The notes under the pieces were generated by a model. That model was given only the letters and a program-made list of their open reading frames with translations, did no database searches and was not told where the DNA came from. Made by a program: the position numbers and the translations under genes. DNA of 64,000 bases from Candidatus Nitricoxidivorans perseverans (lineage in GTDB: Bacteria; Pseudomonadota; Gammaproteobacteria; Burkholderiales; Rhodocyclaceae), in NCBI GenBank assembly GCA_030246985.1, contig CP107246.1, positions 1,056,282 through 1,120,281 on the forward strand, read 5' to 3'. Of this stretch, positions 33,301-42,873 are shown one piece after another (the stretch's first letter is position 1; every line of letters starts with the position of its first letter).

Positions 33301-34602
33301 ATGTCGGAAATCAATGCGGTCGTCACCCCTGCCGCAATCCTTGCGGCGCCCCCCTCCTCCGGCCCGGAGAGCGCCGGGAACGTCGACGGCCAGTCCGCCG
33401 ATCCTTTTGCGACGGTGCTGCAAAGGGCCGCGCAGCAGGCGGCCACCCATGGCGCCGACGCGTCCGAACAGGCCGCCGCCGCCAATCCGGTTCCCGCCGC
33501 GGCTCCCGCCGATGTCATCATCATTGCCGCCGAGGACGTCGGGCTGGCCGCCCTCCTGCCCATGCTGACAGCCCCTGCGCAGGCAACGGGCGCCGCCATG
33601 GATGCCGAGGAAAGCCCCGGCGTGCCGACCGTCCCCGCCGCCGGAGAAGCGTCGGATGCGTCCGTCATCGCGACGGCGGATCCCGCCATCGTTGGCGCCG
33701 GCGGTGCGGCGCCCATTGCCGCACCCGTCGCGCCCCGGATTCTGGCCGCGGCGGAAGCCCCCCCCGCGACCGTCCATGCGGCCGACGGAATGCGTGCATC
33801 CACCCCGGCGCCCGCTCCGGCATCGACGGCAATCCAGACGGCAATTTCTGCCGCATTGCCGTCGAAGGGAGAGGAACGCCAGCCCGGCGATACCGCCCGC
33901 ACCGCCCTTTCGGCGAAAGCGGAAGCGGCGTTGTCCGTCGGCATCGCCCGCGCCGCCCTGTCCGCGCAAGCGGAAACGAATCGCCTGCCCGGCGACGTCG
34001 CCCGCGCCGTCCCGCTGGCGAAACCGGAAAGGATCGCTTCCGCCGACACCGCCGGAGTGGAGCCCCCCGGCCGCTTCGAGGAACTCCTGTCGTCCGCCCG
34101 CGAGATGCAGGCCGGCATGACGCCGGGCGCCGCGCGGACCGCCCACGAGGCCATCCGCGCGCTCCCGGTCCAGACGCCCGTCGGCAACCGCGGATGGGAT
34201 GCGGATGTCGGCAACCATCTCGTCTGGATGGCCGGACGGCAGGAAAGCCGCGCCGATCTCGTGCTGAATCCGCCCCAGATGGGCCGCATCGAGGTCTCTC
34301 TTTCCCTTTCGGGCGACCAGGCCAGCGCCCAGTTCGTTTCGGCTAGTCCGGCCGTCCGGGATGCGTTGGAAAATGCCCTGCCGCGGTTGCGCGAACTGCT
34401 GGCCGACGCGGGCATTACCCTCGGCCAGGCACAGGTGGGCAGCCAGTCGGCAGGGAATCGTGAAAACGGCGATAATTTCCCGCGAACCCCGCTCGATTCG
34501 TCGGCCGCCGGCAGCGATACCGGACCGGCAAGGGGATTTACCGGCGCTTCGGCCCATTCATGGCAGCGCGCCGGACGGGGATTGGTCGATGTATTTGCCT
34601 GA
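33301..34602 (+). CDS. fliK: Flagellar hook-length control protein FliK
   Basis: The protein has 433 residues from the ATG at 33301, preceded by GAGGAGG. The N-terminal 280 residues are a low-complexity Ala/Pro-rich ruler, with loose repeats around 195-248 (PGDxAR...ALSAxAE repeated). The C-terminal Flg_hook domain (about 300-390) contains RADLVLNPPQMGRIEVSLSLSG and LPRLRELLADAGITLGQAQV, and switches FlhB substrate specificity. An RpoN promoter lies just upstream. Confidence 0.93.
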   Translation: MSEINAVVTPAAILAAPPSSGPESAGNVDGQSADPFATVLQRAAQQAATHGADASEQAAAANPVPAAAPADVIIIAAEDVGLAALLPMLTAPAQATGAAMDAEESPGVPTVPAAGEASDASVIATADPAIVGAGGAAPIAAPVAPRILAAAEAPPATVHAADGMRASTPAPAPASTAIQTAISAALPSKGEERQPGDTARTALSAKAEAALSVGIARAALSAQAETNRLPGDVARAVPLAKPERIASADTAGVEPPGRFEELLSSAREMQAGMTPGAARTAHEAIRALPVQTPVGNRGWDADVGNHLVWMAGRQESRADLVLNPPQMGRIEVSLSLSGDQASAQFVSASPAVRDALENALPRLRELLADAGITLGQAQVGSQSAGNRENGDNFPRTPLDSSAAGSDTGPARGFTGASAHSWQRAGRGLVDVFA

Positions 34603-34633
34603 CGCGGTGAGGGTTTTTTCGAAAGGATAGTCC

Positions 34634-35242
34634 ATGGCCGAAAAAAAGCCTGAGGGCGGCGAAGCCGAACAGCCGCCCCCCAAGAAGAATAACAAGCTGA
34701 TGATGATCATCATCGCCGCCGTCCTAGTCGTCGTGCTGGGCGGCGGCGCTGCCTTCTTCCTGCTTAACAAGAAGAGCGGCCACGAAGGCGAGGGAGAAGA
34801 GGGCGACGAGCCCGTGGCCGAGGAGAAGGCATCGAACAAGAAGCCCAAGAAGGACAAGCCGGATGCGCCGCCGGTGTTCGTCAAGCTTGATCCATTCACC
34901 GTCAAGCTGTCGACGGAAGGGCAGGAAGCCTATCTGCAGGCGACACCGGAATTGCGAGTGCTCGACGCGCATGTCGGCGACAACATCAAGCTGTATACGC
35001 CGGAGATCCGCCACAAGGTACTGTTGATCCTGGCGGCGAAGAAGGCAGCCGACCTCGCGACGCCCCAGGGCGTGCAGGGGCTTTCCAACGAGATGCGAGT
35101 GACGATCAACCACATCCTGGAGCCGCCCGATCCGCGCGCCAAGAAGCTCAGGAAGAAGGGGCAGTCCGAGGAGCCCGGCGACCAGGCCGATCCGGAGGAT
35201 CCCGTGCAGGCCGTGCTATTCACTTCGTTCATCATCCAATGA
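34634..35242 (+). CDS. fliL: Flagellar basal-body protein FliL
   Basis: The protein has 202 residues. One transmembrane helix (about 22-45, LMMIIIAAVLVVVLGGGAAFFLL) is followed by an acidic/Lys-rich linker (48-78) and the periplasmic FliL domain (FVKLDPFTVKLSTEGQEAYLQATPELRV). FliL supports the stators around the motor. The linker is longer and more charged than in many homologues. It is 31 bp downstream of fliK and 13 bp before fliM. Confidence 0.94.
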   Translation: MAEKKPEGGEAEQPPPKKNNKLMMIIIAAVLVVVLGGGAAFFLLNKKSGHEGEGEEGDEPVAEEKASNKKPKKDKPDAPPVFVKLDPFTVKLSTEGQEAYLQATPELRVLDAHVGDNIKLYTPEIRHKVLLILAAKKAADLATPQGVQGLSNEMRVTINHILEPPDPRAKKLRKKGQSEEPGDQADPEDPVQAVLFTSFIIQ

Positions 35243-35255
35243 TGCCCTGCCATAG

Positions 35256-36236
35256 ATGAGCCAGGACTTTCTTTCCCAGGAAGAGGTCGATGCCCTGCTG
35301 AAGGGCGTCACCGGCGATGCCGAGGAAGCCGCAGCCCCGGAGGAGGCCGGCGGCGTCAAGCCCTACGATCTCGGCCGCCAGGAGCGCATCGTGCGCGGGC
35401 GCATGCCCACGCTCGAACTCATCAACGAGCGATTCGCCCGCCTGCTGCGCATCGGCCTGTTCAATTACATGCATCGCAGCACCGAAATCTCGGTGGGCCC
35501 CATCCGGGTGCAGAAGTACAGCGAGTTCATCCGCAACCTGGTGGTGCCGACCAATCTCAACCTCGTCACGGTGAAACCGCTGCGCGGCACCGGCCTGATC
35601 GTCTTCGATCCCAATCTGGTCTTCCTGGTCGTCGACAGCATGTTCGGCGGCGACGGCCGCTTCCACACCCGCGTCGAGGGGCGCGACTTCACGGCCACCG
35701 AACAGCGCATCATCCAGGGCCTGCTCAAGGTGGTCTTCAGCGAGTACGAGAACGCATGGAAGCCCGTGTTCGCCGTCAACTTCGAGTACATGCGCTCCGA
35801 AATGAACACGCAGTTCGCCAACATCGCCACGCCCTCCGAGATCGTCATCGCCATCACCTTCACGCTCGAACTGTCGGGCAACTCGGCGGAGATGCATCTG
35901 TGCCTGCCCTATTCGATGGTCGAACCGATCCGCGACGTGCTCTACAGCACCATGCACAGCGAACAGGCGGGCACGGACAAGCGCTGGTCCTCGATGCTGG
36001 GCCGGCAGCTCCAGGAGGCGGAAGTCGAGCTGGAGGTGCCGCTGGCCACGACCACCATCACGCTGGGCGACATCATGAACATGAAGGCGGGCGACGTCGT
36101 GCCCATCTCCATCGATGAACGAGTCAATGCCAGGGTAGACGGCGTCCCGATCATGGAGTGCCGCTACGGCCTGCGCAACGGCCAGTACGCACTCAGGATC
36201 GAACGCTTCCTGGCCCAGGAAGAGGCCGCAGGATAA
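35256..36236 (+). CDS. fliM: Flagellar motor switch protein FliM
   Basis: The protein has 326 residues. The N-terminal CheY-P docking peptide SQEEVDALL is present (residues about 6-14). The middle domain includes GTGLIVFDPNLVFLVVDSMFGGDGR, and the C-terminal SpoA-like domain includes LGDIMNMKAGDVVPI. It receives the CheY-P signal and changes rotation. It lies in the fliK-R operon. Confidence 0.96.
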   Translation: MSQDFLSQEEVDALLKGVTGDAEEAAAPEEAGGVKPYDLGRQERIVRGRMPTLELINERFARLLRIGLFNYMHRSTEISVGPIRVQKYSEFIRNLVVPTNLNLVTVKPLRGTGLIVFDPNLVFLVVDSMFGGDGRFHTRVEGRDFTATEQRIIQGLLKVVFSEYENAWKPVFAVNFEYMRSEMNTQFANIATPSEIVIAITFTLELSGNSAEMHLCLPYSMVEPIRDVLYSTMHSEQAGTDKRWSSMLGRQLQEAEVELEVPLATTTITLGDIMNMKAGDVVPISIDERVNARVDGVPIMECRYGLRNGQYALRIERFLAQEEAAG

Positions 36237-36250
36237 GCAGGAGAAACTCT

Positions 36251-36661
36251 ATGAGCGAAGAGAACCAGGTTTCCGAGGACGATTGGGCATCCGCGATGAA
36301 CGAGCAAGCGGTGGCCGATGCCGCGCCCGCGCAGCCGGCGCCTCAGCCGGCGCAAATATTCGAGCAGTTCAGCGGCCCGGGCGAGAAGGCGGGCACGGTG
36401 CAGGGTTTCGAGATGATCATGGACATTCCCGTCCATCTGACCGTCGAGCTCGGTCGGACACGGATTGCGATCCGCAACCTGCTCCAGCTGGCGCACGGCT
36501 CGGTAGTGGAACTCGACGGCCTGGCCGGCGAGCCCATGGACGTGCTGGTCAACGGCACCCTGATCGCCCAGGGCGAAGTCGTCGTGGTCAACGACAAGTT
36601 CGGCATCCGCCTGACCGACATCATCACGCCGCAGGAGCGGATGAAGAAGCTGAACAGATAG
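36251..36661 (+). CDS. fliN: Flagellar motor switch protein FliN
   Basis: The protein has 136 residues from the ATG at 36251. An acidic, Ala/Pro/Gln-rich N-terminus (1-55) precedes the SpoA domain (MDIPVHLTVELGRTRIAIRNLLQLAHGSVVELDGLAGEPMDVLVNG). It forms the base of the C-ring with FliM and docks FliH. Confidence 0.95.
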   Translation: MSEENQVSEDDWASAMNEQAVADAAPAQPAPQPAQIFEQFSGPGEKAGTVQGFEMIMDIPVHLTVELGRTRIAIRNLLQLAHGSVVELDGLAGEPMDVLVNGTLIAQGEVVVVNDKFGIRLTDIITPQERMKKLNR

Positions 36662-36722
36662 CGGCGCATTCCGGCTCTTATTCGGCGTTTCCCGCCGTGG
36701 CGCGCTGCTACGATCGTGCGCC

Positions 36723-37040
36723 ATGGTCCTTCAGCTCGGCCTCAGCCTGATCCTCGTACTGGCGCTGCTTGTCGGCGGCCTGTGGCTGCTCAAGCGCCTG
36801 ACCGCCCCGCGCGGACAGGCCGCAGGCCTGATGCGGGTCGTCGCGGGCCAGGCCGTCGGCACGCGCGAACGCGTCGTGATCCTTGAAGTCGGCTCGACGT
36901 GGCTGGTGCTGGGCGTCGCCCCCGGCCGCGTTTCCGCGCTGGCCGAGATTCCGCGCCAGGAACTTCCGCCGGCGCCCGCGGAAATCCCGATGGGCGATTT
37001 CGCCGCCCGGCTGAAGCAGATGGTCGGCCGCCATGCGTAG
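36723..37040 (+). CDS. fliO: Flagellar biosynthesis protein FliO
   Basis: The 105-residue protein has one N-terminal transmembrane helix ([19 protein letters not shown]) and a short cytoplasmic domain ([35 protein letters not shown]). FliO helps assemble the FliPQR export gate. It overlaps fliP by 8 bases. Confidence 0.9.
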   Translation: MVLQLGLSLILVLALLVGGLWLLKRLTAPRGQAAGLMRVVAGQAVGTRERVVILEVGSTWLVLGVAPGRVSALAEIPRQELPPAPAEIPMGDFAARLKQMVGRHA

Positions 37041-37761
37041 GCTCCTCCTGGCGTTCGCGCTGTTGGCGCCGACGCTGGCCCTGGCCCAGGCGTTGCCGGC
37101 GGTCACCAGCACATCCGTTCCGGGCGGCGGCACCCAGTGGTCGCTCTCGATCCAGACGCTGCTGCTGCTCACCGCGCTCACCTTCCTGCCGGCGCTGCTG
37201 CTGATGATGACGAGCTTCACGCGCATCATCATCGTGCTGTCGCTGCTCCGGCACGCGCTGGGCACCCAGACCTCGCCGCCCAACCAAGTGCTGGTGGGCC
37301 TCGCGCTGTTCCTGACCTTCTTCATCATGGCGCCGGTGGGCGAGAAGATCTACGCCGACGCCTACCTGCCGCTGTCCGAGAACAAGATCAGCTTCACCGA
37401 GGCGCTCGACCGGGGCGCCGTGCCGCTGCGCGCCTTCATGCTCAAGCAGGTGCGCGATCCCGACCTTGCGCTGTTCACGAAGATCGCCAACCAGCCGAAG
37501 CCGGCCAATGCGGACGCGGTGCCCATGCGCGTGCTAATCCCGGCCTTCGTCACTTCGGAGCTGAAGACCGCCTTCCAGATCGGCTTCATCGTCTTCATCC
37601 CCTTCCTGATCATCGACATGGTGGTCGCCTCGGTGCTGATGTCGATGGGCATGATGATGATGTCGCCGGTGATCGTCTCCCTGCCGTTCAAGCTCATGCT
37701 GTTCGTGCTGGTGGACGGCTGGAACCTCGTCGTCGGCTCGCTCGTCAACAGCTTTGGATAG
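37033..37761 (+). CDS. fliP: Flagellar export gate protein FliP
   Basis: The 242-residue protein has an N-terminal signal peptide ([17 protein letters not shown]) and several transmembrane helices. Signature stretches are [40 protein letters not shown] and [29 protein letters not shown]. It is the main gate subunit (five copies) of the export apparatus. Confidence 0.97.
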   Translation: MRRLLLAFALLAPTLALAQALPAVTSTSVPGGGTQWSLSIQTLLLLTALTFLPALLLMMTSFTRIIIVLSLLRHALGTQTSPPNQVLVGLALFLTFFIMAPVGEKIYADAYLPLSENKISFTEALDRGAVPLRAFMLKQVRDPDLALFTKIANQPKPANADAVPMRVLIPAFVTSELKTAFQIGFIVFIPFLIIDMVVASVLMSMGMMMMSPVIVSLPFKLMLFVLVDGWNLVVGSLVNSFG

Positions 37762-37770
37762 CGGCCACCC

Positions 37771-38040
37771 ATGACCCCGACCACCGTCGTCGAAATTGGC
37801 CGCGGCGCCATCGAGGTGCTGCTGCTGGTTTCGGCGCCTCTGTTCATCGCCGCCCTGGCCGTCGGCCTGCTCGTCAGCATCTTCCAGGCCGCCACCCAGA
37901 TCAACGAGGCGACGCTCTCCTTCGTCCCCAAGGTGGTCGCCATTTTCGTGACGCTGGTCGTCGCCGGGCCGTGGATGATCACGGTGCTGACGGATTACAT
38001 GCGGCGGCTGTACGAGGCGATCCCGTCGATGATCGGGTAG
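37771..38040 (+). CDS. fliQ: Flagellar export gate protein FliQ
   Basis: The 89-residue protein has two transmembrane helices and the family stretch GLLVSIFQAATQINEATLSFVPKVVA. It is part of the FliPQR gate, 9 bp after fliP and 4 bp before fliR. Confidence 0.96.
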   Translation: MTPTTVVEIGRGAIEVLLLVSAPLFIAALAVGLLVSIFQAATQINEATLSFVPKVVAIFVTLVVAGPWMITVLTDYMRRLYEAIPSMIG

Positions 38041-38044
38041 CCCG

Positions 38045-38833
38045 TTGATCACGATCACCTCCGCGCAGCTCGACGCCTGGCTCGCGGCTTTCATGTTCCC
38101 GATGGCGCGCATCCTGGGCCTGATGGCGACGGCGCCGGTGTTCAACAACGCCGCCCTGCCCATGCGCATCCGCCTCGCCGTTGGCCTGGCCGTCACCCTG
38201 GCCCTCGTGCCGGCGCTGCCGCCCATGCCGGCGGTGCCGGCCGGCTCGTGGGTCGGCCTGTCGGTGCTGGTGCAGCAGAGCCTGATCGGCATGCTGCTCG
38301 GCTTCACGCTGCGGCTGGCCTTCATCGCCGTCGACGTGGCCGGCGAGCTGATCGGCCTTCAGATGGGCCTGTCCTTCGCCGTTTTCTACGATCCCCAGAG
38401 TACCGGCCAGACGCCGGTGGTCACGGAGTTCCTGGGGCTGCTGGCGACCCTGCTGTTCCTGGCCATGAACGGCCATCTGATGACGCTCTCGGCCCTGGCC
38501 GAGAGCTTCGCCCTGCTGCCGGTCGCAACAAAGCCCTTCGCGGCCAAGAGCCTCTCGGTCGTGATGGCCTGGGCCGGCACGCTGTTCGCCACCGGCGTGC
38601 TGATCTCACTTCCCCTGATCGCCACGCTCCTGATCGCCAACATCGCGATGGGCGTGCTGGCGCGGGTGGCGCCACAGATGAACCTGTTCGCCGTGGGTTT
38701 CCCGGTAACCATCACCGCCGGCTTCGCCGTGCTGATGCTCACCATGCCCTACTTCGGGGCCGCCCTGGAGCGGCTGTTCGACCAGAGCTTCATCGCGCTT
38801 CGGAGGGTGATCCAAGCAGCGAGCGGAGGCTAG
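38045..38833 (+). CDS. fliR: Flagellar export gate protein FliR
   Basis: The 262-residue membrane protein has about six hydrophobic segments, a typical PMARILGLMATAPVFNNAALPMRIRLAVGLAVTLAL region, and GLQMGLSFAVFYDPQSTGQTPVVTEFLGLLATLLFLAMNGH. The start is a TTG at 38045. Its last 44 bases overlap, tail to tail, the end of the convergent lipoprotein gene. It ends the fliK-R operon. Confidence 0.96.
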   Translation: MITITSAQLDAWLAAFMFPMARILGLMATAPVFNNAALPMRIRLAVGLAVTLALVPALPPMPAVPAGSWVGLSVLVQQSLIGMLLGFTLRLAFIAVDVAGELIGLQMGLSFAVFYDPQSTGQTPVVTEFLGLLATLLFLAMNGHLMTLSALAESFALLPVATKPFAAKSLSVVMAWAGTLFATGVLISLPLIATLLIANIAMGVLARVAPQMNLFAVGFPVTITAGFAVLMLTMPYFGAALERLFDQSFIALRRVIQAASGG

Positions 38834-39338
38834 CTCCGCCCATCGGCAGGGGAGGGGTTTTCTCCCTCGATGCCATCCGGATCACGCCGATGGCGACGCG
38901 CTGCGAGCCGAGCACCGAGGATTCCAGGCCTTCGTTGTACTCGACGACCTGGTAGCCGTCGAACCCGTTGTACCGCATGAGCTCCTTCGCCCGCCGATGG
39001 AAGACGGCCCGCGCCTCGCCGGCGCCGCCGGCGTAGTAGCGCTTCATCTTCAGCGAGAAATGGATGTGGTTGTCCGCCAGCGGCGCTTCCTCGATGTCCC
39101 AGTTCGGCGCCAGCGGATCGAGCACCAGCCATGCGACGCCGGCATAGGCGCCCCAGATGACCAGCTTTTCCAGTTCGACGGAAATGTTGGGGGTCAGCTT
39201 GAGGGCGCTGTTGCCGACAATCGAGCCGCCCGCCGCCCCGCCGCTTTCCGGGTAGTAACGCACCCCATTGACCGGCTGGCTGGAGCAACCGGCCAGCGTC
39301 AGCGCGATGGCGGCGGCGAAGGCGGGAAATGTTCGCAT
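38790..39338 (-). CDS. Putative lipoprotein of unknown function in the flagellar locus
   Basis: The 182-residue protein has a signal peptide with lipobox LAGC (ALTLAGCSS, Cys18), so it should be an acylated envelope lipoprotein. After a Gly-rich part (SGGAAGGSIVG) there is a mixed alpha/beta domain (IHFSLKMKRYYAGGAGEARAVFHRRAKELMRYNGFDGYQVVEY). No known family was recognised. Its stop lies inside fliR (44-bp antisense overlap) and its start is 7 bp from the flgL stop, so it reads with flgKL. Confidence 0.75.
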   Translation of the reverse strand: MRTFPAFAAAIALTLAGCSSQPVNGVRYYPESGGAAGGSIVGNSALKLTPNISVELEKLVIWGAYAGVAWLVLDPLAPNWDIEEAPLADNHIHFSLKMKRYYAGGAGEARAVFHRRAKELMRYNGFDGYQVVEYNEGLESSVLGSQRVAIGVIRMASREKTPPLPMGGASLRSLLGSPSEAR

Positions 39339-39345
39339 GCCGGCC

Positions 39346-40569
39346 TCACATATAGCTGAACAGTGACAGCTGGGATGTGCGCATGAAGGATTTCTGCGCC
39401 GCCTCCAAGTCGAGCTGCTTGCGCTGCATGTCCGAGATCGCCTTGGCGTAGTCCAGGTCCTGGAGGCCGGAGAGCGTCTCGTCGTACTGGATCATCAGGT
39501 CTTCATTAATGCTGGCCAGCGAGTCGATCTCGGAGAGGCGCGCGCCGATCATCGTGCGCACGCGCAGGATATTCTCGTTGGCCTGGTCGAGGTTGATCAG
39601 CGCGGAGCCGATATCGCCGGCGAACTTCGCCTGCGCCGCGCCGCCCGTGGCGCTCCGCTCGAGCGTGCCGATCAGGTTCGCCAGCGTCTTGAAGAGGCTC
39701 TGGGAGGTGCTGGGCGCGACGGTGAATGTGTCTGCCGCGGCCGGCGCGCCGGTGATCGTCACGGATGCGCCGCCGAAGGCGATCACCTGCCCGCTGCGGT
39801 AGGTACCCGTGGCGACCACGCCGGAAACGGCCCCCGTGACAGTGTAGTCGAGCCCGCTTCCGGAAGGCGCGAAGCTGATCGTATAGGTGTCGGCGACGAA
39901 GCTGCCCGTCAGGCTGCCGGCGTCGATGACGCCGGTGCCGGTGTTCGCCGATGCGTAGTTGGTGGCGAAGGTGCCATTACCGTTCTTGATGCGCTTGAAG
40001 ACATCGCTGCCGGAATCGCTCACTTCCAGGAGGCGGGTCGGCGAAACCTGGAGCCGGCGCTGGCCGTCGTCGCCCAGGTAGGCGGCTTCGTTGGCCGGTG
40101 CCGCATTGAGCTGGTCCACCGTGGCGCCGAAGGGCTTGGTGTCGCCCATGTAGCCCGAGAATATGTACTGTCCGACGCCGTCGGTGGCATTGGCGATACC
40201 CAGCAGCTCGTCGAAGCGCGCGCGCAGCTCGAGTGCGATGGAGCGCCGGTCGGACGCCGCCAGGACGCTGTTGCCGGCCTGGACGGTCAGCTCCTTGACC
40301 CGCGCCAGCAGGTCGTTGACGCCCGTGAGCTGTGCTTCTTCGAGGCCCAGCGCCGAGACGGCGTTGCCCTGGTTGGCAGCGTACTGCGCGACGATGTCCT
40401 TGGCCTGCGTCACGACCAGCGCCCGCGCCGCATTCACGGGATCGTCCGAAGGCTTCAGGATGCGCCGCCCCGTGGCCACCTGCTGCTGGAGATGCAGCAG
40501 CGACGCGGTCTGCGAATTGATCGTGCCGACGCCCGCGTCGTAGATCATCCCGGTGCTGACTCTGATCAT
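39346..40569 (-). CDS. flgL: Flagellar hook-filament junction protein FlgL
   Basis: The 407-residue protein has flagellin-like helical ends. The N-terminus MIRVSTGMIYDAGVGTINSQTASLLHLQQQVATGRRI and the C-terminus LDYAKAISDMQRKQLDLEAAQKSFMRTSQLSLFSYM are characteristic. The middle is variable. It forms the HAP3 layer with FlgK and lies 15 bp after flgK. Confidence 0.95.
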   Translation of the reverse strand: MIRVSTGMIYDAGVGTINSQTASLLHLQQQVATGRRILKPSDDPVNAARALVVTQAKDIVAQYAANQGNAVSALGLEEAQLTGVNDLLARVKELTVQAGNSVLAASDRRSIALELRARFDELLGIANATDGVGQYIFSGYMGDTKPFGATVDQLNAAPANEAAYLGDDGQRRLQVSPTRLLEVSDSGSDVFKRIKNGNGTFATNYASANTGTGVIDAGSLTGSFVADTYTISFAPSGSGLDYTVTGAVSGVVATGTYRSGQVIAFGGASVTITGAPAAADTFTVAPSTSQSLFKTLANLIGTLERSATGGAAQAKFAGDIGSALINLDQANENILRVRTMIGARLSEIDSLASINEDLMIQYDETLSGLQDLDYAKAISDMQRKQLDLEAAQKSFMRTSQLSLFSYM

Positions 40570-40584
40570 GATGGCAATCCTTCC

Positions 40585-42807
40585 TTATCGGCCGAGCGCA
40601 AGGATTTCGTCGAGCAGCCGGCCGGCGATGTCGAGCATCTTCGCCGCGGCCTGATAGGCCTGCTGGTAGCGCATGAGGTTGGCCGCCTCCTCGTCGAGGT
40701 TGACGCCTGATATCTGGTCGCGCGCGCTCTGGGCTTGGTCGGCGAGACTCTGCTGGGCCTTACCGGTCACTTCCACTTCGCGCGCCTTGTTGCCCACCTG
40801 GCTGACGATCTGCGCGTAGGCCGCCTGGAAGCTGGCGGTGGCGCCCGCGCTGGTGCTGCCCGGCGTGCCGGCAAGCGCGTTCAGGGTTTGCAGGCCGCCC
40901 AGGAGCTGCATGGTGCGGCTGTCCGAAACGCCGTTGGCGTTGGCCGACAGGGTAAAGGTGTCGCCGTTCTGCGGCGTGCCGGAAATCGTGAAGGACAGGC
41001 CGTTGAAGCTGATCGCCTTGCTGGTCACGGTCGCGGGGTTGTAGGCGATGTTGGCCACCGCGGGCACGGCGCCGGCCACCGCGAACTGGTTGGTGGTGCT
41101 GTTGAAAGTCAGCGTGACGGGAGCGGTAAGCGGCAAGTAGCTCTTGTCTTCCACGCTGCCGGCGGAAATCGTCGCCGTGCCCGTGTTGCCGAGCGTCGCG
41201 GCGGTCCGGAACGGGGCGGCGGCGGCGATTGCGGAGGGGTCGGTGAGGGCGACGGAGATGTTGCGCGCGCCGACGCGGGTCGGCTGGATGGAAAAGCTGT
41301 CGCCGACGGAAGGATTCGTGCCGGAAAACGCGAGGTTGAAGCCCACCTGCTGCTGGGTGGCCAGGTCGGCGAGCGCCAGCGCCGCGCTCGCCCCCGAGCC
41401 GCTCCACAGCTGGCCGTCGGAAAGGCGGGTCAGGGTGAACGTGTAGGGCCCCCCCGCCGCCGTGACGTCGAGCCGGTAATCCGAGACTGTCAATGCCTGG
41501 ATGTTCGAGCCGGCGGAATTCAGCACGGCGGTACCCGTGTTGTCCGATTCGGCGATCACGCGGCTGCCGGCGGGGTTGCCGGGGCGAACGATGAATGCGT
41601 CATTGACCAGCGGCGTTCCGGATGAAAGGGAAATCGTCACGCCGTCGACGACGGCGGGGAAGGTCAGATTGTTGAAGGCCGTCCCGTCCGACAATCGGGT
41701 CACGTCGTAATTCGTGCCATCGAAAACCACGCGGTAATCGCTGTTGACGATCTGCGCCGACAGCACGGTCGCCTGGGTGGCGTTCAGGGTGCCGGAATTC
41801 ACGACCGGCGCGGGCACGTTGAAGAAGTTTCCGCCCAGCGCGCCGGTCAGGTCCTGGCCCAGGCGGTGGATCTCGTTGAAGGTCTGCGCCAGGCCGATGG
41901 CGACACGGCCCAGCGCGTTCTGCGCCGGATCGAGCGACTGGCTCCTGAAGGCCAGCAGCCCGCCGAGATTGCCGCCCGTCAGCAGGGACTCGATCAGGGT
42001 CATGGTCGTGCCGTAGGGCGACCTGAGCGACACGGTGATCTTCTGAGGGTCGTTGACGTCTTGCACCGCCTGGAGGGTCGAGACTTCCCTGCCCACCACC
42101 AGCGGCTGGCCGTTGCCGATGAAGATGTTGTAGGTGCCGTCGCCCTGCTGGAACGTCTGCGTCCGGATCTCCTTGTTGAGATCGGAGATCAGTTGCTCGC
42201 GCTGGTCGATCAGGTCGTTGGGCGGCTGGTTGGAACCCGTCGCCTGTGCCAGGATGATGCGCTGGTTGATCTCGCCGAGCTGGGTGGCGTAGGAATTGAT
42301 CTTCGCGATCTCGTCGGTGATCTGCTGGTTGACGCCGTCGCGCACCTCGCTGATCCGCCGGTCGATCGACTGGAAGCGGGCCGCGAGCGCCTGGCCGCCG
42401 GACAGCATGGCCTGCCGCGCCGGCACGGAGGACGGATTGGCCGCCAGCTCCTGCACGCCATTGAAGAAATCCGACAGCGCCGGTGAGAGGCCGGCGTTCG
42501 GATCGGCCAGGAGGTTGTCCAGCTGGTCGATCTGGGCCAGGTAGGTGTCCATTTCGGCCACGCCGGTCTGGGCCGCCATCAGCTGGTTGGAAATGAACTG
42601 GTTGTAGACCCGCTGGATGGTCTGGACGCTGGTGCCCTGCCCCAGGAAACCTACGCCGGTGAAAAGCGGCGTGTTGGTCGTCTGGACGATCTGCTGGCGG
42701 GTGTAGCCCTGCGTCGAGGCGTTGGCGATATTGTGGCTGGTCGTCAGCACACCCACCTGGGCAGCGCTGAGAGCGGTGAGGCCGACGCTAAAAACTCCGC
42801 TGGACAT
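40585..42807 (-). CDS. flgK: Flagellar hook-associated protein FlgK
   Basis: The protein has 740 residues, longer than the E. coli form (547) because of an enlarged Ser/Thr/Gly-rich middle. The N-terminus SVGLTALSAAQVGVLTTSHNIANASTQGYTRQQ and the C-terminus GVNLDEEAANLMRYQQAYQAAAKMLDIAGRLLDEIL are typical. It forms the HAP1 junction. Its 85-bp upstream region carries both an RpoN and a FliA promoter motif. Confidence 0.96.
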   Translation of the reverse strand: MSSGVFSVGLTALSAAQVGVLTTSHNIANASTQGYTRQQIVQTTNTPLFTGVGFLGQGTSVQTIQRVYNQFISNQLMAAQTGVAEMDTYLAQIDQLDNLLADPNAGLSPALSDFFNGVQELAANPSSVPARQAMLSGGQALAARFQSIDRRISEVRDGVNQQITDEIAKINSYATQLGEINQRIILAQATGSNQPPNDLIDQREQLISDLNKEIRTQTFQQGDGTYNIFIGNGQPLVVGREVSTLQAVQDVNDPQKITVSLRSPYGTTMTLIESLLTGGNLGGLLAFRSQSLDPAQNALGRVAIGLAQTFNEIHRLGQDLTGALGGNFFNVPAPVVNSGTLNATQATVLSAQIVNSDYRVVFDGTNYDVTRLSDGTAFNNLTFPAVVDGVTISLSSGTPLVNDAFIVRPGNPAGSRVIAESDNTGTAVLNSAGSNIQALTVSDYRLDVTAAGGPYTFTLTRLSDGQLWSGSGASAALALADLATQQQVGFNLAFSGTNPSVGDSFSIQPTRVGARNISVALTDPSAIAAAAPFRTAATLGNTGTATISAGSVEDKSYLPLTAPVTLTFNSTTNQFAVAGAVPAVANIAYNPATVTSKAISFNGLSFTISGTPQNGDTFTLSANANGVSDSRTMQLLGGLQTLNALAGTPGSTSAGATASFQAAYAQIVSQVGNKAREVEVTGKAQQSLADQAQSARDQISGVNLDEEAANLMRYQQAYQAAAKMLDIAGRLLDEILALGR

Positions 42808-42830
42808 GTTGGCTCCGTTGAATACTCAGG

Positions 42831-42857
42831 TTATCGGCAAGAACTGCCGACGGTTGA
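42831..42857 (-). promoter_or_regulatory. Sigma-28 (FliA) promoter of flgK
   Basis: On the minus strand TCAACCGT, an 11-base spacer and a perfect -10 GCCGATAA lie 24 bp before the flgK start. The -35 box matches the consensus at 4 of 8 positions, including TxAA. Confidence 0.65.
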
Positions 42858-42873
42858 GTCCTGCGGAGGATCG

